Assembly: GCF_037392515.1 (NCBI RefSeq)
Contig: NC_090292.1
Span: 44,753,747-44,817,746 of the forward strand
Length of the DNA stretch: 64,000 bases
Source of the DNA: Haliotis asinina
Taxonomy: Eukaryota > Mollusca > Gastropoda > Lepetellida > Haliotidae
Direction of reading: 5' to 3'
In this document: one piece after another, positions 1-10,700 of the stretch
Numbering within the stretch: position 1 is the stretch's first letter
Layout: every line of letters begins with the position of its first letter
Notes under the pieces: generated by a model
Database searches by the model: none
Told to the model about the DNA's origin: nothing
What the model saw: only the letters and a program-made list of their open reading frames with translations
Position numbers and translations under genes: made by a program

Positions 1-1442
1 TGGCATTACGCCATGGAGGAAATTTGCCAGACGTCCATATTTTATGAAATATGTCTAAACGTGTGACCAGGTATGGCTCACGTAAGTGTTTCAGTAACCG
101 GTAATGTATATTATCATCACCCGTTGCAGTGTCATGAGCTTGCTCAAGAGCAGTATGTAGCTCATGTAATGAAGACACTTCCTTATAATCTTCACGGTTA
201 CTTGATTCAAAATTGAGTTTTCTCTTTTCCTTTTGTTTCTGATATCTCTGAAACTCAGGAACATAATTTGCTGATAAAGAATTTTTGGCAAGAGTTTCGC
301 CAATTTTATTAGCAATTTTACAGTTATCAGCAATTAAATTCTCACCATCTTTAAGATGGTGAACAGCCGACTTTGAGCATTTGTCTTTTATTCTCTGAAT
401 CATGTTCCATACTTTGGACATAGGCGTTCGTGAATTAATTTTGGAAATATAGTTCCTCCAAGATTGCCGTTTGTTTTGCTTGAAGGTACGACGTGCCTTC
501 GCATTAAGTATTTTAAACTTATTTCAGTTATAGACAGTTGGGTGATGACGAAAATATTTCTCTGCCTTTTCCCTTGCTTTCCTAGCATTTTTGCAGTCTG
601 TATTTCACCATGGCTTCCGTACACGTGGAGCTGTACAGGAACTTGGTATACACTCATCAGCAATTATATTTAAGGCATCAGAAAACACCTGAATAGGATC
701 AGTAATATCCAAGAAACATTCGGGTCCTAGTCTAGATGTGCATAAGGTTTGAAATAAGGACCAATCTGCTTTGGAAAAATTCCATCGTGTGTGAGATGCA
801 GAATCAGTTGGAGAAGTTCCTGATAGTATCGTAGGAAAGTGATCACTTCCACAAAGGTCAGTGTGGACTGACCATTCAAATCCATTAAGTACAGCAGAGT
901 CTGCAAGAGACAAATGCAGTGAAGAATAGGTGCCGGTTGCAGGATGCAGGTAAGTACTCGAACCATCGTTGTATATACACAAATCGTTATTGGAGATGAA
1001 ATCTTCCAGTGTTTTACCTTTAGTGTTGGTATTTGTATCACCCCAGATTGGACTATGGCCATTAAGATCACCCATTATAATGCAGGATTTCGGAAGTTGA
1101 TCATAGAGAGCTTGAAGATCAGACACATGAGGTGTGGAAGAAGGCGGAATATACAGTGAGCATATTGTAAAAGCAATATGAAGAGTTAGTCTCACTGCAA
1201 CGGCTTCAAGGTTAGTTTTTAGTGTTACAGGGCTGTGAATAATATTTTGTTTAACAAGGATCGATAATCCACCGGTGGCCCTATCATCCGGAGGTGAGAA
1301 AGAATGATATGCATCAAACTGACGTAAATTAAAAGTATCTGTCTGTTTCAGGTACGTTTCCTGTAGACAGAAAGCTCATGGTGCAAACATTTGGACTAAT
1401 AGCTGTAATTCATTAAAATGTGTCCTCAATCCTCTACAATTC
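1..1442 (-). pseudogene. LINE A ORF2, endonuclease and start of RT (broken)
   Basis: This is the ORF2 of copy A: an AP-type endonuclease that nicks target DNA, followed by the linker and start of the reverse transcriptase. The clearest open part, 605-1195, carries the GDLNGHS metal/catalytic motif and a GSDHFPT motif typical of this nuclease family. The frame then hits a TGA just after KPW (near 605), although homology continues down to base 1. The start is unusual: ORF1's TAA overlaps an ATG as TAATG (about 1469-1473). That is the arrangement used by some LINEs for termination-reinitiation, and ORF2 would begin with MSSNNIVQWN. Other copies have lost this ATG. The copy is not functional as it stands. 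Confidence 0.8.
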
Positions 1443-1467
1443 CACTGTACTATATTGTTGGATGACA

Positions 1468-2140
1468 TTATCTTTTGGGTGGGTTGATTGGGGACTTTTT
1501 TGAGGGCGACAAACTGTGGGCCCTAGGATGGACGTTTTCAGAGATGTCCATGTGGTCGAGAGATCCATATTTGTTATATAGCTGAATTCTATTTTCCGAC
1601 CCTTTTGGGGCTCTGCCACTTTGCTTTTTGGCAGCATCGAGCTTCAGCTGAGGTTTGCTTTCCACATCTGGCTGACTATCGGATGATGACTGAAACTGTG
1701 AACGTGATTGAGAAGACGACGTATGATTAGATGATTGTTGTGAAACTTCCTCTGACGTACTAGGTATTGATTCCGCAGTTTGAGATGATGTAGCAGGATA
1801 TAGATTCTGTGAAGAGTTGCCTTTTATCCAAGTCAAGTTTGTTTGGCAGCTTGTGGTTGATTTAGATACTTTAAGGCTTAACTCGATTGGTGTTTTGGTT
1901 ACTGACGCATAACTTTCTGTCAGTTCCGATCTCTGTACAAGTTTTTTTGGCATCAGAAAAACTAATGTTAAATTTGATGGGTAAATTTGATCTTGTTGAT
2001 CTGCATTTGTTCTTTCCAAATTGGACATTCTTCAGAGGAAGGAGAATGATCACCTGAACAGTTGGTGCATTTCTTAAAAGTACTTGTACAATCTTCCGTT
2101 GTGTGTGTCTCCTGACCACAGTGAGCACACACAGCAGACA
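1468..2140 (-). pseudogene. LINE A ORF1 (gag-like), internally deleted
   Basis: This is the C-terminal half of the ORF1 nucleic-acid-binding protein. Two zinc knuckles survive (CAHCGQETHTTEDC and CTNCSGDH...C), followed by the Ser/Gln-rich tail and the conserved SGRAPKGSENRIQLYNKYGS segment near the end. The first knuckle and the N-terminal half are missing. At about 2140 the text jumps straight from the knuckle region to 5' UTR sequence. The join falls on ACAATG, which occurs at both breakpoints in intact copy C, so a microhomology deletion of roughly 0.65 kb is likely. A frameshift near 1970-2030 separates the knuckle part from the tail. Confidence 0.8.
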
Positions 2141-3061
2141 ATGCTAAAAACAAACGGATCTCCAGCTTGCAGCACCAAGGATACCCGGATGATATACTTA
2201 AGCAGAATAATATAAAAGTAATTATTCCACCTGATTGGCCCATGAGCCACCTCCTTCTGGGCATACGACTCTAGTCAAAAACATACACAACATGATACAT
2301 TTGAAAAAATAGCCTCAAGATATGACCAAACATGAAAAATTAAATTGACAATATCATAAATTGTGAGCATTACACAGTTGCAGCTCAGGGCTTGGCGTGA
2401 CCTGCCGATTGATAGAACTGGGCCAGTTCTACCACCCGTCTAGGTGAAGTAAGGATCGAAGTGGTGTGTTGAGCAAAAGGAGCAAAGTGGTTCAGTCTCC
2501 TACTGCCCTCAACCACCAGACTACCGTCCTCCACCGACACGGGATGCAACACAAGGCAAACACGTGGCCCAATTTGGTCGCCTCTTACGACCAGCAATGA
2601 GGTGCTATGGACACATCCTGTCCCGGATCCACATGGAAGAAGAGCACTTAGCCTTACCCAGTACTCACGACGAGGAGGTGGCCAACTGCAATGGAAATCA
2701 TTCAGCATATTCTAAGGATCGCCCCACGTGGAAAATGCAGATGGAGATCAACATGATTAAATACACTAATAATATCAGTTTTACTGAAGCCAAAAAGTTG
2801 ATACAGTCAAGGGACACTTGCGAAACTTAAGCCTCCATCGCCAGAATACCATCAAAAATGACCAACAGAGAAAATACTTCTCCAGTCATTACCTTGTCAC
2901 ATGCCTGTCAAACAGACTTGACGTGAATAAACACAGACGTTTCTAAAAACCTTTCTCCTGAGCAATCAGCACAGACAGCAGAATCACTTCCTGATCAGCA
3001 GAACTTTTCTCAGCAACAATCTCCCGTTTCTCAACTTCGATCACAAGCATGGAAAAATGAG

Positions 3062-3333
3062 TGAGTGAGTGAGTTTAGTTTTACGCCGCACTCAGCAATA
3101 TTACAGCTATATGGCGGCGGTCTGTAAATAATCGAGTCTGGACCAGACAATCCAGTGATCAACAACATGAGCATCGATCTGCACAATTGGGAACCGATGA
3201 CATGTGTCAACCAAGTCAGCGAGCCTGACCACCCGATCCCGTTAGTCGCCTCTTACGACAAGCTGAGTCGCCTTTTATGGCAAGCATGGGTTGCTGAAGG
3301 CCTATTCTACCCCGGGGCCTTCACGGGTCTGGT
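3062..3333 (-). mobile_element. SINE with LINE-like 3' end (V-SINE/RUDI-like?)
   Basis: A 272-bp insertion in the ORF1 remnant of LINE B, flanked by the direct repeat AAAATGAG (3054-3061 and 3334-3341). Read on the minus strand, the head lies at the right. It contains two tandem near-copies of a 20-nt motif ending AGGCGACT (about 3240-3285). The 3' end carries a hairpin (3084-3119) and an ACTC repeat tail. This end aligns with the LINE 3' terminus. The head is probably a pol III promoter of tRNA origin, but I could not place A and B boxes with confidence. I recall similar sequences as common molluscan SINEs; the family name is a guess. Confidence 0.8.
3084..3119 (-). other. SINE 3' hairpin, counterpart of the LINE 3' hairpin
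   Basis: CGCCGC (3084-3089) pairs with GCGGCG (3114-3119) around a loop that includes GCAATATT. The LINE copies have CGTCAC pairing with GTGACG at the equivalent place, followed by the same ACTCACTCAC tail. The differences are two compensatory pairs, T:A to C:G and A:T to G:C. Confidence 0.75.
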
Positions 3334-4644
3334 AAAATGAGAAACAGACAGGTAAAACAAAGATCAAGTCAAGGTCAGACACTTCAAGACCAAATCGAGC
3401 TGCTAAAAGGTCAGACAAGATCAAATTATTTAACAAGTTTGGGTCACTAGAAGATATGGATGTGTCTGATAACATCTATCCTCAGGCACATAGTGCGGGA
3501 TAGATCCCCAATCAACCCACCATAGTTTCTTCCAAAAATGTAATACTAACCTCCAAGCTTGCAGTGAAGCAACTCGTCACGTTACTTTTACACTATGCTT
3601 TTTGTATATACCGCCTCCCTCTGCACTCCAACAGTCAGATCTGCAAGGTCTCTATGATCAACTTCCTAAGCCGTGTATCATAATGGGTAATCTCAGTGGC
3701 CATAACCATCTATGGGGTGGTACAAACACAAACTCAAAAGGGTAAATACTGGAAGATTTTATCTCCAATAAAGACTTATGTTTATACAATGCTGATTCAA
3801 GCATTTATCTACACCCAGCACCCAATCCTACTCTTCTCTGGATCTGTCTCTTGCAGACTCTACTTAATGAGTTTGATTGGTCAGTCCACAATGATCTCTG
3901 CGGAAGTGACCATTTTCCAACTATATTATCAGAACTTAGTCCGTCTGGCCGCCCATCATATACGAGATGGAATTTTCCCAAAGCAAACTGGTTCTTATTT
4001 CAAACGCTATGCACATCTAAACTAAGACCCGAATATGTTAGTGACATAGCTGATCCTATTCAGTGTTTTTCAGACGTTTTAAATGAAATTGCTGATGAGT
4101 GTATACCAAAGTCCTCTACAACTCCACATGTGCGGAAACCATGGTTTAATACAGCTTGTAGACAAGACAGGAACGTGAGCAAAAAGGCAGAAAACTATTT
4201 CCGCCATCACCCAGCTGTCCACAACTTAAATAAATTTAAAATTCTCAATGCGAAGGCACGTCGTACCTTCAAACAAAATAAACGGCAATCAACTCACGTA
4301 CGCCAGTGTCTAAGGTATGGAACATGGTTCCAAGAATTAAAGGTAAAGGTTCAAAAGCTGCTGTTCACCATCTTAAAGATGGGGATAATGTAATTACTGA
4401 CACATCTGAAATTGCAAATAAAATTGGCAAAACTCTTGCCAAGAATTCATTGTCAGCGAATTATGTCCCTGAGTTTTAGAGATATCAGAAGCAACATGAA
4501 AAGACAAAACTTAATTTCAATTCAACTAACGGCGAAGATTACAATGAAATGTTTTCGTTACATGAGATCCATATGGCTTTTGAGCAAGTTCATGACACTG
4601 CAACAGGTGATGATAATATACATTACCAGCTACTGAAACACTTA

Positions 4645-5680
4645 GGATAACTGTATATGGATGACAACTTCTTCAATACTGGAACACGACGTTTCGATAC
4701 AGGTTCTTGTATCGTTTTCAAAGTGTAAATGATACAGGGAGAGAACAGGCGGTATATATACATAAACTAATTAACAAGTAATGATAAAGACAACGGGTAA
4801 AAAGGATAACATGGAAGCCAGTAGTGCACAGAGCCTAGTATGAATACAAGTTAACAAAGTGATGATAACTAAGGAAGCCAGTGAGGTACACAGAGTGGGT
4901 TGTTTGTACAGTAGGCTAGAGGGGTTTGATGAGCTCATCGTAAGCTGTGGGGATGGGGAAACCTTGGTCTCTGTTAATCAGGGGTCGTATCTTTTGATGT
5001 CGATTGCTTCAGTTATTTTCCTTTTGGTAAAGTCTGATTGGTTCTTTGAGAGGATGGTGTAGTCAGTCCAGTTGATTTGGTGATCGGGATGGGCCGCTAT
5101 GTGATCTGACACTGCTGATTTCTGGTCCGATTTGATGGTAGATTTCTGATGTTCCTTGCTTCTGGTGTCGATAGGCCTGGATGTTTCTCCTATGTATGAG
5201 TGCTCACAATTGCAGTCAATTTTGTAGATTACATCCTTGGGGTTGGGTTTTATGGCTTGTGGGTGCTTTCTTCCATTGGCCTGTAGGAGAGTGTTGATGG
5301 TGACAGAGGTGGTGAAGGTGGTGTCTATTCCTGCTTGTTGCTTAAGAAGCCTGCTGATCTGGTGGGAGGGCTTGCCGGTGTATGGGATGGAAATCTTTAT
5401 TGGAGCAGATTCAGGTCGAGAGGGTTAGGAAGTAGGTGGTGATAAAGTTGCTGCAATTTTCCTGTTCACTAGCTGGGGTTGGTAATCATTAAGGTTGCCA
5501 AAAACATCTCTCAGGTGGTTGATCTCCTCATGCAGTTTTATAGAACTTACGTTCTTAGCTCTTCTTGTAAGTGTGGAGATAATACCTGACTTCACTCGTG
5601 GAGGGTGGTTGGACTGATAGTGGACGTACTGGTTGGTGTGGGTTGGTTTCCGGTATACTGTTGTCTGAAGCTGGTTAGAA
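4645..5680 (-). mobile_element. Penelope-like element, 5'-truncated
   Basis: Flanked by ACTTA on both sides (4640-4644, 5681-5685), with LINE B sequence resuming exactly after it. Read on the minus strand it holds the end of a Penelope-type reverse transcriptase, a GIY-YIG endonuclease and a 3' region (4915-4645) ending near GTTATCC. The 3' part contains an AACGTCGTGTTCC-like stretch of the kind I associate with Penelope 3' ends. The RT body is missing, as expected for a 5'-truncated copy. Confidence 0.8.
4916..5680 (-). pseudogene. Penelope RT C-terminus + GIY-YIG endonuclease (broken)
   Basis: No ATG opens this frame, so a simple ORF scan misses it. Minus-strand translation from 5679 gives the Penelope RT thumb-like segment with TTVYRKPTHTNQYVHY and SNHPPRVKSG. 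A linker follows, then a single in-frame TAA (near 5427), then VIYKIDCNCEHSYIGETSR at about 5235-5175, which is the GIY-YIG core. The GIY position reads VIY, the YIG position is intact, and the downstream Arg is kept. The frame ends at TGA 4978-4980. A one-base shift restores the family's typical C-terminal LINRDQG segment, which ends at TAG 4916-4918. The + strand ORFs here are antisense shadows. Confidence 0.8.
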
Positions 5681-5772
5681 ACTTACCTGAATCATGTTTG
5701 ATGACACTTTTGGATCTATCTGATAAAATATGGCCGTCTGGCAACTTTAATCCTTCGTCACGAAATGTCATT

Positions 5773-6434
5773 TGTTACGGTTACGAATTTACCATGACAA
5801 ACTATTGAACAAATCCCCTTGTAAACCAGCAAAACAGAACAAAGACAAGTTGTTTACGTTCAAATTCTGTATTGTTAAACAACGAGAGCAAGATATACAG
5901 AGTCACAAGTCAATATAACAATGTAGATTTCAGGTACATTTCAAGAGAGACAAAATCTAAGTCAGTGGGTCACAAAAAATACAATATTTCAAACTCACCC
6001 AAGTCTTGATGTGAGAGGGAACAGCTATGGCAAAATGTAAACAAAGCGACCGGTGCGACAGCAGATAATGTAGACAGGATTTCAAGCGTGGCAGAGATGT
6101 AAATCCAGCAGATATGAATGAGTGTCAGTGTGAGTGTCGCCCTCAACACGGCAACCAGCCTATTTATATATATAACTAAGTCACTTCCCGAAAGTTCGGG
6201 CACAAACGGACGTCTTTAACACTGTAGAATGGTCTCGAAACAGTATCCCGGAAGTGAAACATCGAAAACTAGGAGAAGGTACATTCCGGAATGCCAGAAT
6301 GCTAAAAGTGTTGACCAGATATTAAAACGAAATGTGACCCGTAATATTTACTATTCAAAACACTAGACATTGTGACCCAATAATAATTAATACAGAGGTG
6401 ATAAAAAATATACAGGAAGTACACACTCGTAACA
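5773..6434. mobile_element. Probable solo LTR
   Basis: A 662-bp insertion begins TGTTACG and ends CGTAACA, so it has the TG...CA ends and short inverted termini of an LTR. It is flanked by CATT (5769-5772 and 6435-6438), and LINE B's RT resumes at once on the right. Nothing coding was found inside. A TATA-rich stretch at about 6162-6178 could be a promoter. Most likely this is a solo LTR of a Gypsy-type element left by recombination; a non-autonomous DNA element is the alternative. Orientation is not determined. Confidence 0.55.
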
Positions 6435-7227
6435 CATTGTAGTTCATATACGAAAACCTGGCAGGAATCATACAGATCCGTCGAATTATAGACAAATATC
6501 GTTAACCAGCTGTGTGTGCAAAACCATGGAACGTATGGTGAATAATAGAGTAGCTTGGTATCTTGAAACCAAAAACCTTATCACAAATATTCAATGTGGT
6601 TTCAGGAAAAATCACAGTACCATTGATCATTTGGTACGTTTAGAATCCTTTGGTCAATAAACAACATGCTGTATCAATTTTCTTGAAAAATCTTATGATA
6701 CAACCTGGAAGCATGGCATTTTGAAAGATCTGCATGATTTTGGTTTGAGAGGCCGTTTGCCTCTTTTTACATGACATTTTTTAAAAGACAGGCAATTTCA
6801 AATTCGTACAGGTTCAACTCTGTCTAATGATTGCAATCAGGGTCAGGGTGTTCTCCAGGGCAGTATTCTGTCTGTGACCTTATTTAGCATTAAGATCAAT
6901 AGTTTATCCAAAGTTTTAAATGATTCAATTGGTGGATCACTTTTGTGGATGATTTTAATATTTCCTGTCGTGGTAAAAATATGCATACCATCGAACGGCA
7001 AATGCAGTTATGTTTAAATAAAATAAATAAATGGTGTCCTGAAAACGGTTCCAAATTCTCAAAGTCGTAAACTAACTGTTTACACTTTTGTAGGAAATAT
7101 AAACCGCATAAGGACCCAGAACTGTATTTAAGTGGCACTCCCATTAAAGTTGTAAAGGAGTCCAAGTTCCTGGGCCTAGTTTTCGACTCCCATTTAACCT
7201 TCTTACCGCACTTTGAATTCCTTAAAA

Positions 7228-7239
7228 CCAAATACCTGA
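7228..7239 (+). repeat. Left target-site duplication of LINE C
   Basis: CCAAATACCTGA here is repeated at 13316-13327. Both copies are part of LINE B's ORF2, and joining B across them restores continuous homology (LKTKYLKALDLL region). Confidence 0.95.
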
Positions 7240-7259
7240 GTGAGTGAGTTAATATTTAG

Positions 7260-7294
7260 CGTCACATCGGCAATATCTCAGCCATATCGTGACG
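7260..7294 (-). promoter_or_regulatory. Conserved LINE 3'-terminal hairpin
   Basis: CGTCAC (7260-7265) pairs with GTGACG (7289-7294), with an inner GGC/GCC pairing. The same structure ends C, M, E (44652-44686), G and F and the short 3' copies. Being the last structure before the repeat tail, it is the likely RNA site recognised by the element's reverse transcriptase for target-primed synthesis (inference from LINE biology). Confidence 0.75.
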
Positions 7295-7770
7295 AGAACG
7301 TTAAATACTGAAATGAAATATATGGATGCTAAAAAAACCTGTCAACGAGGGACAGTAAAACAACTAGAATATCACAATTTGGATTAAAACTAGTGTGGAA
7401 AGATAAAACTAATATCACTATTCGGACAATACAACATAAAAACAGGCTATAGATCGCCAACAACTGAAGGTAGATCACCATACTAGGGGCCATGGGGACT
7501 TACAGTACGTTTGCTACCTGCATGGTCCCTAGCTGGGTTTACACCATCCCCTCAGCTGCTGGCGACTGTATCCAAGATTAGCCACAATTTAAAATGACAT
7601 ATATTCTACGATTAAAAAGTGGAAGATTAAATCTGACTTATACTGTTTTTGGACTTACGTACCCTCTCAGGAGGACAATAATTTTACGGTACTTCAACCC
7701 CCTTCGAGGATACAGCCACTAACAATCTTAAGTTGATAATTCAACTTCCAATTATAAAATAGTAATCTAT

Positions 7771-10700
7771 TTACAAGTCATGTAACAGTTCTAATTCTTT
7801 TAAAAATGCAATGATTAAATGAGCACTAACATTACTAAAAAGATCCTTCATAGTTCTTGATTTAAAAAAGTTATCCCTTGTGATGGAATATTCCACACAG
7901 TCAAGCAAGACATGCTTGACTGTGATTCTTTCATCACAAGGGATACAAAACGGAGGATCTTCACCTTTAAGCAAATATTCATGTGTGTATCGTGTGTGGC
8001 CAATACGACATCGTCGCATGATGACCTCTTCAAATCTGGACTGACAACCCAAGTAGGTGTAACCAATATAGGGTTTTATTGCATGTAATTTATTTATGCC
8101 CACTTGGGTGTCCCACTTCTTCTGCATCAGATCACGGATGTAAGTTCTAATGCTGGCTTTATAATCAGAGTATGGAATAAGAAGTGGTGTCACAGATTTG
8201 TTGAGTGCTGCCTTGGCAGCAAGATCGGCCATCACATTCCCAGAAATACCTACGTGACTGGGTAACCAACAAAAGACGATGTCGTATTGGCCAGTAGCAA
8301 GAGTATTATACAATTCAATAATTTCAATTAAAAGCGCATGTTTACAAGAAATGTTTTTAATAGCCTGAAGACAAGAAAGAGAGTCGGAATATATTATATA
8401 CTGTTTACGTTTAGGGTGTCTTTGAATATATTTAAGAGCTGTTAATATGGCGTTAGCTTCTGCTGTAAAAATAGAACTATTATCTGGTAATCTAGAAGAT
8501 ATTGTTCTGGATCCAATGACAGTAGCACAAGCTACTGCTCCACCGTCCTTGGACCCATCTGTAAATAAGGATTTGTGATTGTTATATGTATGTTTCAATT
8601 GATTATATTCTTGTTTATACTGTAATTCATTAGTTTCTGATTTTTTAAATGTAGTTAATGTTAGGTCAACCTGTGGCCTAACCAACTGCCATGGGGGAGA
8701 GGAAAGAAGACGGGAAGGAGCTATATTGTTCAGCTCAATACCAGCAGCAGCAATAAACGGCTTTATTCTGAGCCCAAGAGGTGGAACAAGAGAAGACTTT
8801 TTGCTATACAAATCCTCATAAAGGGGATTGAAGACACAGTTATATGCAGGGTTAGATTCGTTAGAGTATAGTTTTATGATATATTGTAAAGATAATTTGA
8901 TACGGCGTTGTGCAAGAGATGGCTCATCGGCCTCAACGTAAAGACTGTCAATAGGTGAAGTTCTGAAGGACCCAAGACAAAGTCTTAGACCTTGGTGATG
9001 GACAGGATCAAGAAGTTTAAGATTGCTTTTGCAGGCTCCACCATAGACGATGGAGCCATAATCAAGTTTAGAACGAACGAGTGATCGATATAAATGGAGA
9101 AGGGTAGCTTGATCCCCTCCCCATTTTGAATTTGAAACCACTTTCAACAAGTCAAGAGCTTTCAGGCATTTACTTTTAAGTGATTTAATATGTGGTAAAA
9201 ACGTTAAGTGTGAATCAAAGATTAGACCCAAGAACTTGGCTTCCTTCACAACCTTAATGGGCGTCCCATCTAGAGACAGTTCAGGGTCTTTATGTGGTTT
9301 GTATTTTCGACAAAAATGTATGCAGTTAGTTTTTGATTTAGAAAATTTAAAGCCGTTTTCTAGACACCATTTATTAATCCTGTTTAAACACAACTGCAAT
9401 TGCCGTTCAATGGTATGCATATTTTTACCACGACAAGAAATATTAAAATCATCCACAAATAACGACCCATCAATTGAATCGTTTAAAACTTTAGATAAAC
9501 TGTTGATCTTGATGCTAAAAAGAGTGACTGACAAAATACTGCCTTGTGGAACACCCTGATCCTGATTGTAATGATCAGACAGGGTAGAGCCCACGCGGAC
9601 CTGGAATTGTCTGTTATTTAAAAACTTGGCAATAAATTCAGGCAAACGACCTCGCAAGCCGAAGTCATGTAAATCTCGTAAAATGCCATATTTCCAAGTA
9701 GTGTCACATGCTTTTTCAAGATCAAAAAAGATAGACACAGCGTGTTGTTTGTTAATCAGTGCATTTTTAACAAATGATTCTAAACGCACTAAGTGATCGA
9801 CAGTACTTCTGTTTTTGCGGAAACCACATTGTATATCTGTGATAAGGTTATTAGTTTCCAAGTACCAAACAAGTCGATTATTTATCATGCGTTCCATGGT
9901 CTTGCAAACACAGCTTGTTAATGAAATCGGACGATAATTGGATGGATCCGTATGATCACGTCCAGGTTTAGGTATTGGTACTACTATGGCATCACGCCAT
10001 GACGGAGGAAAGTTACCCAATGTCCAAATATCATCAAAAATATTTAGGAGAGTTTCTAGGCAGGATTCTGGTAAGTGCTTCAGGAGTTGATAATGTATGT
10101 TATCAGCTCCAGTAGCAGTGTCATGAGCCTGATCAAGAGCAGTATGGAGTTCATGAATAGAAAACGTTTCATTATAATCTTCCCCATTATCAGAATTGAA
10201 ATTAATAGTTTTCTTTTCTTGTTCTTTTTGATACTGCTGGAATTTAGGTAAATAATTAGAAGAGGAAGAGTGTTTAGCGAGTGTTTCGCCCAATTTATTT
10301 GCGATATCTGATTTATCAGTAAGTAATTGATCTCCATCTTTAAGATGATGGACAGTAGATTTAGTACCTTTACCTTTGATTTTCTGGACCATGTTCCATA
10401 CCTTGGACATGGGTGTCCGAGAATTTATTTTAGATACATAATTTTGCCAAGATTGGCGTTTGTTCTGTTTAAAAGTACGCCGTGCTTTAGCATTTAAAAT
10501 TTTAAATTTATTTAAATTATGCACCATAGGATGGCGACGGAAATAATGTTCTGCCTTTTTCCTTGCCTTCCTAGCTTGTTTGCAGTCATCGTTGAACCAT
10601 GGTTTTCTTATGTGTGGAACTACAGAGGACTTTGGTATACACTCATCAGCTATGGAATTCAGTTCATCCGAAAAGCATTTAATAGCATCGGGAACGTCAA

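Larger units (their letters stand above)
1..2687 (-). mobile_element. LINE copy A, I/Nimb-like, 5' portion
   Basis: Read on the minus strand, this copy runs from a decayed 5' UTR (about 2687 to 2265) through ORF1 (2140-1468) into the endonuclease and early reverse-transcriptase part of ORF2, and leaves the window at base 1. The 5' UTR keeps recognisable blocks of copies C, E and F, but the terminal ribozyme has lost its first helix. Around 2560-2640 it reads like a head fragment of the SINE seen at 3062-3333. On its right the sequence switches to plus-strand ORF1 of copy B, so A was probably inserted into B. B's missing ORF1 start would then lie left of the window. Confidence 0.85.
2688..3510 (+). 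pseudogene. LINE B ORF1 3' half (SINE-interrupted)
   Basis: This matches the third knuckle and downstream region of ORF1 in C and E, for example MEINMIKYTNNISFTEAKKL at about 2735-2800. The frame stops at about 2828. Divergent tail sequence continues to the SINE at 3062 and resumes after it at 3341, with the conserved NRAAKRSDKIKLFNKFGS-type segment near 3390-3450. The N-terminal half is absent. It is non-functional. Confidence 0.75.
3590..7227 (+). pseudogene. LINE B ORF2, endonuclease to RT (multiply interrupted)
   Basis: ORF2 homology begins near 3590 in the endonuclease (MGNLSGHN-like motif near 3684). It continues through the SDHFPT motif and the linker (3851-4640), the RT N-terminus (5681-5768), and RT motifs to the C-terminal RT region (6439-7227). 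Frameshifts and stops are frequent, and 'PWFNTACRQ' to 'LRYGTW' is the longest intact stretch (3851-4393). The FVDD catalytic box region near 6945 is damaged. The Penelope and LTR insertions fall inside the RT. The remainder of the gene lies at 13328-14585, beyond LINE C. Confidence 0.8.
2688..7239 (+). mobile_element. LINE copy B, left segment (host of several insertions)
   Basis: This plus-strand LINE starts inside ORF1 at the third zinc knuckle, where copy A joins it, and runs into ORF2. Its text is interrupted by a SINE (3062-3333), a Penelope-like element (4645-5680), a solo LTR (5773-6434) and full-length LINE C (from 7240). Removing these brings homologous LINE sequence back together at each junction. 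A deletion near 3535-3545 removed most of the ORF1/ORF2 junction and the start of the endonuclease. Its last 12 bases (7228-7239) are the left target duplication of C. B resumes at 13316. Confidence 0.85.

Noticed and set aside
4859..5428. Plus-strand ORFs (MMITKEASEV..., MGLGFMACG...)
   Set aside because: They are antisense to the Penelope GIY-YIG region, whose minus-strand reading shows clear family motifs.
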